Below, piece by piece: positions 36,501-46,921 of a stretch of DNA of 64,000 bases (positions are counted from its first letter, which is position 1; each line of letters opens with the position of its first letter). A program made the translations under genes and the position numbers. A model generated the notes under the pieces. It ran no database searches and was not told the origin of the DNA. It saw nothing but the letters and a program-made list of their open reading frames with translations. This DNA is from Symsagittifera roscoffensis (Eukaryota; Xenacoelomorpha; Acoela; Convolutidae). The stretch spans positions 17,373,623-17,437,622 of the forward strand of contig NC_087065.1 of NCBI RefSeq assembly GCF_963678635.1, given 5' to 3'.

Positions 36501-37142
36501 TTTGAATGAGCTCGGAAAAACAATGAAAAACAACCCATCATATCAGAACCATTCATGCTGTTTTTGGAGCTGGATATTTTATTTACGTTCAAAAACAAAC
36601 CAAAACTATGTCATAAGAAAAAGATATATCCAGAACTTTACAGCAATCTCAAGAACGGAAAGAACAAACATATGTCAACTTGTACATAAATCACGACTTA
36701 AGAATTATTTACCTGTTGAATAGGAGTGAGCAAATGGCTGACCTTGACAATATTCATATTATTACGCAACAGTTTCTTGATAAACGCTAGCAAGGTTGTC
36801 TTGAATACTCTTTTGTCTCAAACTTGATTTGAATTACTTCTTCATGTAGGTTCATGCTGTTTACACGTACATACCTTGCGATTCAGAAGCAATGAGCGTA
36901 TCTGACAAGCTAGGTTGACTGCCACTCTTCTCTCCGTCGCTGACAATCTTTTCATTTTTCAAAATCAAAGCTTCAATTGCAACGGTATCATCATCACTTG
37001 CAAGTGCAAAAGATTTGTCTTTCGATTTTTTCTTTTTCGAAACTTCTTTCTTTTGTCTGGCTTTTTTCTTCTCTTTCAGAAGGTTTTCAAAGGGGGACTC
37101 AACTGAACATTCCGGAATGTCCAGGACTCCAGCATCTGACAT
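27506..37142 (-). CDS. hypothetical Lys/Ser-rich protein, 3 exons (possibly more upstream)
   Basis: Exons 37142-36875, 30979-30704 and 27693-27506 join in phase to 243 codons plus stop, using donors G/GTATGT and A/GTTAGT and acceptors TTTTAG and TTTCAG. The first exon starts MSDAGVLDIPECSVESPFEN and has a strongly basic stretch (EKKKARQKKEVSKKKKSKD) that could be a nuclear localisation signal. The middle exon is acidic and Ser-rich. The last holds Ser clusters (SEDKSSSLLSK) and a basic, Phe-rich end. No known domain is recognised; a nuclear phosphoprotein is a guess. The acceptor at 37143 could be replaced by a weaker one at 37162, which would link in phase to a lysine-rich exon at 37843-37615, so the true protein may be longer. 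The 5.9-kb intron 1 hosts the SET-like locus and satellite arrays; intron 2 carries a hAT MITE. Confidence 0.55.
28402..28826 (-). mobile_element. hAT-type MITE, copy 3, perfect 8-bp target duplication
   Basis: The ends are CAGGGGTGGATTTAGG and CCTAGATCCGCCCCTG. GCCTCAAC flanks both sides exactly (28394-28401 and 28827-28834). It is inverted relative to copies 1 and 2. The intact duplication and long G run make it the youngest of the three. It carries no transposase. Confidence 0.92.
31010..31265 (+). repeat. short array of the ~82-bp repeat, left of the SET-like locus
   Basis: About three units of TTGCCATCCGATTTGCTTCATG / GAAATATT / GTTTCAT / GCTTAGAAAAACTT type. It ends with GATTATTGGAGGCGCGCTTG followed by CTAGTAT, very like the right end of the 34.2-35.8-kb array (ATTAATCATTGGTGACGGGC then TAGCTAGTAT). 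Confidence 0.7.
31572..31739 (+). CDS. possible first exon of the SET-like locus
   Basis: An ATG frame of 55 codons begins MANCEVHDEQAGKEVNMEGK and ends at a stop at 31739. A GTAAAAACC donor-like site lies just before the stop. The next ~170 bases repeat part of it (CCGAAGAAAACTATTAT, then GTTGAACAGCCTCCTCC occurs twice). Whether it splices to the SET frame is unknown. Confidence 0.25.
   Translation: MANCEVHDEQAGKEVNMEGKSEPMDHVVSQDPKSDPKETIIFAKRHTDEVVKTLS
32741..32975 (+). repeat. tandem duplication of ~118 bp inside the SET-like locus
   Basis: GTCAGAAAGGGACTGCAGCC at 32741 is repeated as GTCAGAAGTGGATCGCAGCC at 32859. The similarity runs on through the GTGAAAAxGACTCGGAAGC blocks. An indel puts the two copies in different frames. 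Confidence 0.8.
33018..33135 (+). repeat. 18-bp minisatellite (6-7 units) encoding RQEEPD/E
   Basis: The unit CAGGAGGAACCAGAGAGA or its CAGACAGA variant is repeated without interruption. It is a whole number of codons, so all three frames of each strand stay open; this explains the long antisense frames here. Downstream, AAGCATGACGA recurs four times between 33208 and 33368. Confidence 0.9.
34210..35780 (+). repeat. diverged tandem array, period ~82 bp, about 19 units
   Basis: The recurring order is TTGAAATATTTCAAAGTTTC, ATAGCTTGAATAGCTTGC, TTAGAAAAACTTGAACTTT, CGCCATCCGATTCGCTTCAT. The AAAGTTTCAT-type blocks fall near 34382, 34465, 34548, 34630, 34708 and so on. The ORFs in this stretch are artefacts. 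A short array with the same terminal sequence lies at 31010-31265. Confidence 0.8.
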
Positions 37143-37304
37143 CTGTCTGAACTCAAAACTACTTCAATGAATTAAAATTTTGTGTGCTGGCTGGCTGTAT
37201 TGGGTAAATCCACAAATACGACACCAAACTAATAAGTAAATAAAAAAGTAAATATTAATGCGTAGCTCGTCCCGAAAAAAAAGAAAAAATCTGTTTTAAA
37301 AAAA

Positions 37305-37500
37305 AATTTTTTAGCCTTCGGTCGTGCTCAGTGCAGGATCGACCGTTGTTGAGAAAGATGTCATCCATTTTGCCGCCGCCGGTCCCACCTTGAGGAGGCG
37401 GATGACTCTGTGAACCTCTAACCGTGACCGAAATTGGATTCGTACGCATGACCCTCGTGTAGAAACACGTGTGCCTGACCCACTCGGCCACGGCTGCTTT
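37305..37500 (-). mobile_element. tRNA-derived SINE candidate
   Basis: On the complement strand GCAGCCGTGGCCGAGTGGGT then CAGGCAC (37497-37471) is a textbook A box of a Ser/Leu-type tRNA. GCGTACGAATCC (37447-37436) is a B box with one change from consensus. A GC-richer body follows (CTCAAGGTGGGACCGGCGGC). The 3' end is A/T-homopolymeric (about 37320-37297). The length of ~190 bp fits a SINE. Frames inside it are not genes. Confidence 0.65.
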
Positions 37501-37614
37501 CGATAAATCCCTGGTACCTTCTGGTAAAAGTTACTTTTTATGCAATGGGCCATCTACAAATTCGTTTTAAAAAATGTCAGAGCAAAGGTATAAGCTACTT
37601 CAAAAATGTCTCAC

Positions 37615-37843
37615 TTCTCAGCTTCGATTTCTTTAGCGGGTGCTTCTTTTGCAGCTTTGTTAGACTTGTCTTTCTTAGCTAATGATTTCTTTTCGGCTTT
37701 TGACTTCTTTTCGGCTTTTGACTTCTTCTCCCTTTTAGTTTTGATAGGTGCCTCTAGATCATCTATAAGATCGAATCCTGGGTCCTCCAAGTATGCAGTG
37801 GCATTTGGTCTTTTTCTCTTCCGAGGGGCAAAGAAATCGTCTT
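37615..37843 (-). CDS. lysine-rich exon, probable upstream exon of the unknown gene
   Basis: Acceptor TTTTTACAG at 37844 and donor AA/GTGAGA after 37615 bound a 229-base open exon. It reads EDDFFAPRKRKRPNATAYLE (partly from the preceding exon) and then several KAEKKS repeats ending AKEIEAE. It ends in phase 2. This joins in phase to the next exon only if that exon's acceptor is at 37162 rather than 37143. The charge pattern matches the basic stretch in that exon. No first exon was found upstream. Confidence 0.45.
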
Positions 37844-37849
37844 CTGTAA

Positions 37850-38900
37850 AAACATTAAAATGAAGGTATAAGCCTATAAGAGATGAACATATAAACCGCC
37901 TCATTAGACAACGCCATTAACCGACTTGAGTATCCGGCGGCTGGCCTAGTACAATCAATTTCAATATTTTTTTCGCCGACCATTTAATCTTAAAGCTCCA
38001 ACGCGACTACTTTACGCGAATCCAGATATCATAAAAACGCTAACAAAACAACCAATTTAAGACCCAATGTAAAACCAAGGAGTTCCAACTTTTCAGAGAT
38101 AGTCATCATTTTTCAACCAATCAAAATTACTCAAACCGCTTCCTTAAACTGATGAAAACTGATCAAAGCATTGCGTCGGCTTGGTCTAGAGAAAAAAATT
38201 TTCTTCCAATACAAAACTGACAATTAGATATAAAAACGGGTTCCATGAAAGCAAGCGGTCATGTACTTGATTATAGTTTTGACGATGTTATGAGTTGCTT
38301 TACTGGTGTTTTCTACCAACCGTAGGCCTCCCCCGAACATCAAAACTTCTGTGTTACATAAATGTTCGCTCTCTGAAATGTCATCTTAATGAACTGAAAG
38401 CCCTAGTATACTGTCTTGAGTCTCCTCTTTCCATTTGATGCACATCAGAAACTTGGTAAACAAAAAATGATGATTGTTAATGCTGTCTCGATGACAGCTA
38501 TAACAAGTTTACAACATACCATCGGAAAACCCGTGGAGGTGTTTATGATAAAAAAATGAGCTGTTTTTACCTTTTTATAAACAAACCCTCAGAATGGAGG
38601 AATCCGTTGTAGCAAAACTTTAAAAGATAACTACATATTTAAAATAGTCGTGAAGTACAACCCTGCTAGAATACACACTCTTCGTTTTCTCGTTTTCTTC
38701 GTTTGAAAGAAAACAACTCACCATCTTTAGCCTAAACTTAACTGAAACTGATCATCAGGTTTTAAAATACCTAAAATTCTCTGATCATTATCCGATCCTA
38801 CTGCAACGGAATCCGCCTAGCTTAATAAAAAACGGAAAGAATTAAATTTTCCGTGACCTACTATTTTTTAAAGAAAAATAAGCATCTGCCAGGCATATTA
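37850..38900. other. AT-rich region, nothing recognised except a family motif
   Basis: A degenerate copy of the TTCCGACCA motif (CGGCGGCTGGCC then TTTCGCCGACCA) lies at 37936-37982. No other feature is supported. Confidence 0.4.
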
Positions 38901-38905
38901 GCGAC

Positions 38906-39840
38906 TTGCAAACACAACTAAAAGAAAAGAAGTCGCGATTTGTTATATTTCTAACTCTTATCTATCAATCAACAACTTTGGTGCAGTTTCCATTAAAATT
39001 ATTACATAAAATCGAGTTCAAAAAACCAAAATGGTTCAGCAACGCATTTAAAGACTTAAGAAACAAGAGAAACAAAGCTCATCGTACAGCCCTATAAACC
39101 GAACAGTCCGCTTTTACTTGAAAACATTCAAATGATTGCTAGTTAAGTTGAAAAAAAATAAAGTGGGAAAACAAAAATACTATCATAAAAAATTTTCTGC
39201 ATGTATAGGAGACTCAAGACAAAACTTTGAACTACTTAAAGATCTAAGCAGAAAAATATGAAAGATACCGATGCATCAATACTGGAATCCTGTCAGCAAC
39301 AACGCAAAACTTTGTCAGCATTTGATGCTGCTGAAGGTTTTTTCTGAGCAATGGGCACCGACCTTGTTGCCCCAATGCGGGAATGCTACAAAAGTGGATC
39401 TAGAGTTGATGGAAAAAAACTTACCGACCAATATGACTTGTAATCGTCTAAGGTACAATTTTTGAAAGAACCATGTTCACTAAAGTATACATTTATCTTG
39501 AAAGAATTTCTTGATTTATTGCAGACAATTTGGTTTTCGATCACAGCATAGTATGATTAACGCATTTATTAACTTAACTGAAAAGAGGCAGTCAAGTAGC
39601 AGGCAAAAAATAATTACTTTCTGTTGATTTAAAAAAGCATTTGCTACAATAGGACATCCTTTTTGTTAAAGAAATTGCAATAAAACGGCATTGAAACCCT
39701 GGATATTTGGTCTAATTTGCACAACCGAGGTTTGTATATTTGCAAAACAGCGGTTTGAATAAAAAAACTGCTGTTTGTATAATTCGTTAAACTATTAAAA
39801 AGCCTAAGAACACCACGAAGTGATCCAAACATTCTCGATT
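38906..39840 (+). mobile_element. decayed non-LTR (LINE) reverse transcriptase remnant
   Basis: Pieces in order: PKWFSNAFKDLRNKRNKAHR (38906-39097 frame, a typical endonuclease-RT linker); YYHKKFSACIGDSRQNFELL after a frame break; then RQFGFRSQHSMINAFINLTE (39523 onward) and, past an in-frame TGA, FKKAFATIGHP (39628 onward), matching the QFGFR...DLKKAFDTVDH region of LINE RTs. Stops and frame changes throughout show it is dead. The YxDD region was not found. Confidence 0.65.
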
Positions 39841-39842
39841 AA

Positions 39843-39889
39843 AGTAGGCTTTACCCTAATTACTGCACGAAATTTGGGTAAAGCCTACT
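39843..39889. repeat. small perfect stem-loop
   Basis: AGTAGGCTTTACCC pairs exactly with GGGTAAAGCCTACT across a loop of about 19 bases. No T run or known regulatory context is evident. Confidence 0.7.
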
Positions 39890-42800
39890 CATATGCCTTT
39901 CAATTAATAGCAGGTAGCAATAAATTCAGTAACCAAATGAATTTGATTGCACTTAAAATAATCTGGATTCAAACCGCTAAGAATCAAATTTGAGTGAACC
40001 TTTTTAATTTTTCCTGAAAAAAACACGAACTCAATGACTGTCTTCACTTTGTTCATTGGCCATTAAAAAGTGACCGCATATTCATATATACGTCATATGG
40101 CAGCCAATCAAAGCAATTTTCAAGACCTTGGTTAATTTACGATGTTTCGAAAAATCGATAAAACCCACACTCATATGACAGGAAACTATTTTAAATAAAT
40201 CCAAAAACTGTTTTGAAGTTAAGAAAAAAGATTTCTTTAAAAGGGAATTTAGAGATAAATTTTGAAACCCGACTTTTTTTAACAAAAAGAAAACAATCAA
40301 CTCAACAACCTTCGAGAAAACCTCCGCCTTCTGTTCATTTTACAGTAACTGGATATAATTGGCTGTTTATACGATACTTAAACAAAGCAGGATCTTAGTT
40401 AGTTTGTTCATGCAACCAGAAGCGATTTTAAGACAGACATTTATTATTTCAGGGGTGGTCGAACTTTACCTGACTTCGAATATAATATTTTTACTTAAAA
40501 ATGAAGTTGATTTGATTGACAGAAAGACTATTGCTTGCGATCATTGAACTAAATGCCTTCCATAACTATATGCAATTTGGTCCAGCTGTAAAAATAACCT
40601 TTAACAGATTGATTTGTTTTCAAATTAAAGAAATTTGTGTTCTAGAGCCAATACTTTGAACAATTCCTTTTTTACAAACAAGTCTTCATATGAAAACTTT
40701 CTTTCAAATCAAATTTCTAAATGGTCATTACAGTATTTGTCAAATTCAGCAACAAGAGGTCCAAGTAATATTTTTGAAATTTTATGAGAAAAAAGCAGCA
40801 AGATTGCCATCTTCAATAAAATTGTTAATTCCAAGAAACGAATTATCAAGCGACACTGGTAATAAATTACTTAAGTGTCTTCAGAATATACCCTGAAGTT
40901 GAGCCAACTTCGGAATAAAACCAGGTCTCAATTAGACTAATGCAGTTTATAGTGGGGCAAACAACTTAATACAGAGGCGCTTTTACAAGTATTAGAACTT
41001 TGATTTTGATAAACAACCCCCGTCTTAGTTACCGCTCTTCACAAAGCGGTAAGTCTTCCTGGATTTAGAATTGACTCTCCTTTCAGTTTTGATCTGTTTT
41101 TAACCTGAATTTGATATCATAGAGCGCACAGGAAACAAACATTGAGTCTAATTTGAAACAAATTCCAAATTTGTAGAGATCTGTTTCACTTGTAATTTCA
41201 ATATACCTCAAAGCTGTCTGAAATTTAGGAAAATCTGACGATACAGAAGAGTTGATTATAAGACCAGCTGAACCGCTTAAGTTAAATTTTATAAATCCAT
41301 ATTTCGAACATCAAACGACAAATTTACAACGCCAAAGTACCAAATATTCCTGACTACAACAAACATCAGTTTCATTGATTTCTTCGTTGGTAGTCGAAAA
41401 TAAATTTTAAAAATGTTTTGGAAGTTGTTCATCTCAAGATTATAAGACTTAAACTCTAAGATAATTGATTATAAAATTGAACAAAAACTTGAAAAAACTC
41501 GCATGAGTAGTATAAACCAAAGGCGGTTTGGAAAAATTTAAATAGATGGTAAAATTTTGAAGAAAAGCTGCTTCAAGTACGCCTTGCAAGAAAACAAAAA
41601 ATATATTGACTGCTAAACGAATTACAACCAACGGCACTATGTAGCTGAATTTTTCACGTCTCCAAGGATTTAATCTCTAAATTCCCGCTAGTTCATCCCA
41701 ATCTAATTTTCAGGGAAAAAAAGTCCAGGCGCCGTTAGGAAAATTAAATTGAAAAGTGATTTATTGCGACAATTTATTTTACGCGTTCTGGTTTCCAAAT
41801 TGGCGCCCCAGGGAAAAAATGAAAGGGGCAACTCGGGCAAAACAAGATGTAAATCCGTCTCAATTAATTTCTCTAAATATTTCCGCCTCCAGACACAAAG
41901 CAATCCAGTTCAGTTCAATCTACTCTGTGGCGATAAAAAATTAAACCTGCGTCCAAAAATTCCTTATCTTTCTGGTCTCAACTTCGATCAGTTCTCGTCC
42001 ACTTTCTTTTTCTGAAGACCAAATAGATGATTACAATCAGTCTTTTGGCAGCAGTCTTTGAAAAAGAAAATTATTGAGTGTATAACACTCTCGATTGCTC
42101 TTTCAAGCTGTTTCCCCTTTTAGCCCGATCAAAGACCCCGCAATGTTTTATCTTACCCTTCCTTCCGAACGGATGTTCTCCTTCCCACTGGCGAGTTTTG
42201 ATGAGCGAAACACAAAAAGATGTCTGAAATTCTCTCCTGGTGCGTATCCGGTACACATTATTTAATTTGATTTACTATCATGAATGAAACCTAGCAAAAG
42301 ATAGTTCGTTTTTCAAATCTAATTTTACGCTTAAATTATCATAAAAACTCAGACAATTTCTATCCAGAAGACTTTATAAAACTCAAGCATTGCCAAAACG
42401 AACAAAAATTGATCACTACACCAAATCTTTTTCAAGTCTGCGCTATTTTTAAGATCTACCGAAGTCAAAAAAAAATATTCATTAAAAAATTCTCCAAATC
42501 ATCAAAAAAATTGTTATATCACAAAAATTATAAAATGCAGTTTTTTTGCGAAAGAAAACAAGTTTTCCTCGTGGCTTCGAGAAGAAATTTTATTTAATTT
42601 AGATAATTAAATTAGTGAGGATTAAAAATACAATTTTCTACTTTTTCAATCTCGGGTGATCAGGGTGTCGATTTAAAGTTTAGATTGCCTATCTCATTTC
42701 TACCATCATTTCCTTCCAACTCATTTCCCTTTTTCTATCAAACCCCAAAAAAGTTCCAGTCCTCTTTCCACCTAGATTACCTTCATTTACCAACCCCCTC

Positions 42801-44063
42801 ACGACGCTATCTAGACACCACGAGGACAGGCTGCAGCTTCTTTTTAATTCCCAGCCAACTTCGTCCCACATATTCTTTCCATGTTCAATCTCTTATCACA
42901 CGTCACCTTCACTGATTTAGGGCCTCAATAGTTCACTAGTACCCCTCCCTCTTTCTTGCCGCAGACTGCAGTGGCCATTTGAAAAGACAAGAGAAGTGGA
43001 ACTGTGGTTTGTGAAGAGCCCGCTAGTACCAACTGACAACTGTTTGTTCGCTGCTTTAATCCCTTTGTTTTACGACCCAAAATCAAATTTACCATCCACT
43101 CTATATCCTCTCAAAACACACAAGTGTTATATTCTATTCAATGTAAAATGTTCTGATTTTTGGTCAAAATTGCAGATCAATTTTGACCAAAATATTTCTT
43201 TGGCCTAATGTAAAAATTAACTAATTATGTCGAAAATACAGCTTACCGGGCTTCGCTTTAAATGTCAATACCAGTTTGCACTTTACTTTCAGAGACAGGC
43301 GATATTAGCAGGACAATAGCGCTACTTAACCACCCACTTAATTTCTGATCCACCAACCCTTCCCACTTTTGCAGCGCAGGGTTAATTCAATTCTTGGAAA
43401 CCAAAACTTCCCAGGGGAGTATCAGGCTCAATGACATAGTAATTCTATTTCCCACTCAATAATAAGAGCCCTGAAAAGTAATCAAGAGAAATTGTGCCAG
43501 AGCCTCTTAGCTCATCTTCGCGACGGCTGAACCCAATTTCGCCAATTAAAACACAATTACGTCAGACTTGTAAATTCCTCCCAAGTCATTTCAACTTGAA
43601 TAGTTTTTACTTGTTCTCAGCTGAAAGTTAATAGGAAACTAAATGGTAGTTCTTAGCGGAATGTCAAAATTGATCTGAAAAAGAATTAGTTTGGAATTGT
43701 GCTTCCATTTTATGTGCGAGCAATCAGCTCACTTCAGCCGTTATTTCGCTCGAATGTATAATTCTTTGACAGTCGCAGAAGGCCAATCTTCTAATTGTTA
43801 TTCACTTTATGCTCCCGCTTAATCCGGTAAGCCAAAATTTTAACTTAATGAAAAAGAAAATCTAATTCAAACGTATTTGAAAAGGACAACTGTGACTATG
43901 CATAACAAAACTGACAATATCCACCAAAAAACGCATAAATTTTGCAATTCAGATATGAGCAGAAGTCAAATTTCTAATTAAAAAGTCATCACTCTCGCCA
44001 CTACATGCACAGATATATGAAGTTATCTATTTGGCCCAGAATCCAATCAAATCAACTGCCGCA
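39890..44063. other. intergenic region, no gene recognised
   Basis: Only short frames without recognisable similarity are present. About 42650-43560 is noticeably richer in C and T on + than the rest and lies just upstream of the SBK-like gene; it may include its promoter or 5'UTR, but I see no defined element. Confidence 0.4.
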
Positions 44064-45552
44064 ATGACCGCCTTATCAAGCTACGCAACCACTGCAGTTG
44101 TGACTCCAAAAGAAAAGCCCGTGCAAATCGTTCTCGATTCACGGGGTGCAATGAACACTGAGCACCTCGTGAAGAACGAACAAGATGAACAAGAAAGAGT
44201 GAAGAAAATTTGGGAGAAGTGGAGCAAAAAGAGATCGAAGAAGCCAATCAAACTCAACATGTGCCTTGACTACTTCAGCAATTACAACTTCACAGGACAA
44301 TCTCCGAGTTCTTCAAGCAAAGGTTTACTTTGAGCATTTAACATATTCTTGTTTTTAAAAAACATTTTGGGGCATGAACTTTCTCAATTGCTGCATATAC
44401 TACCAACAATCTATCTTGAAATCTGCGTTCTTTCGTTTCAAGTCCCCCCACTGAAAATCCCCGTAGATCAAGTTATGATACTCACCGCATTCTCATAATC
44501 TGGATCAGAAACGTATAGGCCTGCTTGTAAACTACTCAAAACTGATTGGCGGAAAATTCCATGTAAAAACCAAGTGAACCCCTTCCCTCCATTATACCGT
44601 TTTAGAGGGGAAGATATTGGCTTGGTCAGAACGTGCTCGAGAAGCGTCCATTTCTTCTAAGTTTTCGTACCGTTTGATAGCAAATTGTTGCTTAGATCTC
44701 GAAGAACTGACTCAGCACTTTCTCTTGAGTAAGCATCCTTACATATGCGTCAAACGTCTCCGCGGACTGAAAACTCTGCAAGTCTCGGGTAGCTTCACTC
44801 ATGAGCTTGACCAGCTGATCTATTTGGGCGACCTATTCTCGATCATTCAGGAAAACGACGGCCTTTCAGTTTCATACTGCAAAACATTTAGTCTTCAGCT
44901 AGCACACGCTATAGATTTCATACACAAATTAGGGCTCGCTCATCGGAATATAAACACCGAAAACATATTTGTATTCGAACGAGAAAAGAGTCCGTTAATC
45001 AAGCTGTCATGCTTCGACTACGCATGTGCCTTAGGATCTTTAGACAGTACAGATCTAATAATCAAACGAAGACTAAAAACAAACCCATTTGCTCCGCCAG
45101 AGCTGCAGACTACACTGTTAAATGGTTCAAGGGATATTCAGTCAGGCATTGCTTCCACGAAAGAAGATACCTGGGCATTTGCAGTGGTTGTGTTCTGTAT
45201 GATTACGAACCACTATCCCTGGAGGTTTAGCACAGACAGGGACGAACATTACCAGTCATTTCGAGACAAAGTACTACGCCCACATAACAATCAATATGTG
45301 AGTATAAAAAACCTGATATCCCAACTCAAAAACAAAAACACTAACTAAGATTTGTTCAACTTTTAGGAATCAGCCATCCAGCCCATAGTGCCATATCCAT
45401 GGAGTGAATTCTCCAAACCTCTTCTGGAGTTCTTCCTGTCTTGTTTGCAACACAACCCAGTTAAACGGACAGGAAAACCAACTGACGTTTTCACTTTAGT
45501 GTGCGATTACTGGCTCAAGACAGGAGCAATTTCGCAATTTCATAGTCAATGA
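44064..45552 (+). CDS. SBK-like (SH3-binding-domain kinase family) pseudokinase, 3 exons
   Basis: Exons 44064-44322, 44606-45297 and 45367-45552 join in phase to 378 codons plus stop (introns GT..AG; second donor TAT/GTGAGT). The body follows SBK1-family order: LSKHPYIC, YLGDLFSIIQENDGLS, LQLAHAIDFIHKLGLAHRNI, KTNPFAPPELQ, EDTWAFAVVVFCMITNHYPW, LSCLQHNPVKRTG. The HRD catalytic Asp is Asn (HRNINTEN). The DFG motif is replaced by CFD in KLSCFDYA. The Gly-rich loop is interrupted (SPSSSSKEGKILAW) and no clear VAIK lysine is visible. It should therefore not transfer phosphate; a scaffold or regulatory role is inference. The coding frame is intact, so this is not simply a dead gene. The start is the first in-frame ATG; an N-terminal ~60-residue basic region precedes the domain. 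Confidence 0.82.
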
Positions 45553-45626
45553 TATGGTTAAAATAACTTAGATATCAGTCAGATCAATTTACAAATTAAT
45601 TTTAATCAAAGTAGCTGCTAACAATT

Positions 45627-45964
45627 ATTAGCAAACCAATTTGTTCCGACTACTTTTTCAAAGTGTTTGGTGCTGGCAATTTGATGTTAAAAAATACGTC
45701 ACACAGTCGCTTTTAGACTCCATTTTTACCTGAGTTGGCTTCCAAAATGGTGTTCAGAAGATGAAAACCAATCTGGATTTTTAGTAGTCAGACTCAGTTT
45801 TTAAGTTTTAGTTCTTTAAATTTTTGTCCACTTGTTCTTTTTTGTCAAAAACTTAATTAGCAAGGAAAACAGGAGACAGCCTGATGCAATTATCCATTTC
45901 ATTATGACAAACAAAAACTATAATGACACAAAGTGGTCGGAACATTTCGTGCTATTAGCAAATT
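45627..45964. mobile_element. putative MITE of the TTCCGACCA family
   Basis: The left end ATTAGCAAACCAATTTGTTC-CGACTAC is an imperfect inverted repeat of the right end (complement GCTAATAGCACGAAATGTTC-CGACCAC). The length of ~340 bp and lack of coding sequence fit a non-autonomous DNA element. Related motifs lie at 12692, 13249, 16219, 24901, 25378 and 37936. Confidence 0.45.
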
Positions 45965-46616
45965 TAATGGTTCCTCTAAAATCGTTGAAAATTAACAAAA
46001 CAAGATATACAAATAATTCAAAGCAAAAATGAAATTAATTCGAAAATTTATTGCAATGATATTATTTAAAAAGCAGAAAGGACAGCAAATTTCGCATGTG
46101 CTTTGGTAAACTTCAGAAAACACAACGCACCTTCCATTTGCAGAGTCGGTTTTATTTCAATGCAGATCTGAAAAATAACAAGATTCTGATGTGATGTCAA
46201 CAATTACCTTAAATCTACTTTCAATGCATTTTTGATGGACATTCTCGACGGTCGTGAGGAAAACAACAAAATATTGATCGACAAACACGATTACCAACAA
46301 TTTTTTTTTGTTCTGAGTTCCGAAGATAAAAACCACCTTAGATTCAGGCGGGGTTGACTTGTTAATTAAACTCAAGTTAATTAACAGCGTTTTTTGAAAT
46401 TGAAAAAGAATTTTGAAAAGAAATTTCAGTCAAATGTGTCAAATTAACCAATTTTGAACAACCGCTTGGTTAAATGGTGAACAAAATGAGTTTCATTCTC
46501 ATACTTTTTGTGTTTATTTTCTCGTTTATCTTCATGAAGTTAAATTCAGGGTAAAACTGCCGCTTAAACTTAAATTCCGGGAAAAAAAATCATTTGGAAC
46601 CTAAAAAAAAACATTG

Positions 46617-46830
46617 TTTCTGATGCTTCAGTTGCAATCAGTGTTTGGAATGCTATCACAGATTTAGCTGACGGGAAGAAAGGCCCTTGTGTGGCTTTAT
46701 CACTTGGTAGTTCGAAATGTGAGCGCTGCCAATCTTTGGACGAACCAAGCAATTGACATACTTGAAAAGACACATCAGGACGAACCTGTGATGCGACCCA
46801 TTGTAACTTCCCCAGAATAGCACGCATATC
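46617..46830. mobile_element. two fused copia fragments (gag on +, inverted pol)
   Basis: 46617-46712 on + reads VSDASVAISVWNAITDLADG and KKGPCVALSLG, resembling a copia Gag segment. It abuts 46713-46830, whose complement is nearly identical to pol at 48253-48370 (RAILGKLQWVASQVRPDVSF). The junction is abrupt. Confidence 0.75.
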
Positions 46831-46864
46831 TTTTAGCCTAATTGTTGTGATAAACTTATTAAAT

Positions 46865-46921
46865 AGTGATATGTGTCCGGTGGGGTTTTAATTAAAGTTC
46901 TACAAACCAGTGTTTTACATG
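46865..46921 (+). repeat. 5' LTR remnant (57 bp)
   Basis: Exact copy of 49183-49239, containing GTGTCCGGTGGGGTTTTAAT and ending TTTTACA before the primer-binding site. Confidence 0.8.

Noticed and set aside
37255-37553. 78- and 80-codon frames on - at 37.3-37.5 kb
   Set aside because: Fully explained by the tRNA-derived SINE; the translations include the A- and B-box sequences.
42685-43208. Pyrimidine-rich frames upstream of the SBK-like gene
   Set aside because: Composition-driven, no splice-consistent connection to 44064 and no similarity.
46570-46827. An independent minus-strand copia gene
   Set aside because: Only 118 bp is inverted pol; the rest of the frame is antisense to a gag shard, so it is a junction product.
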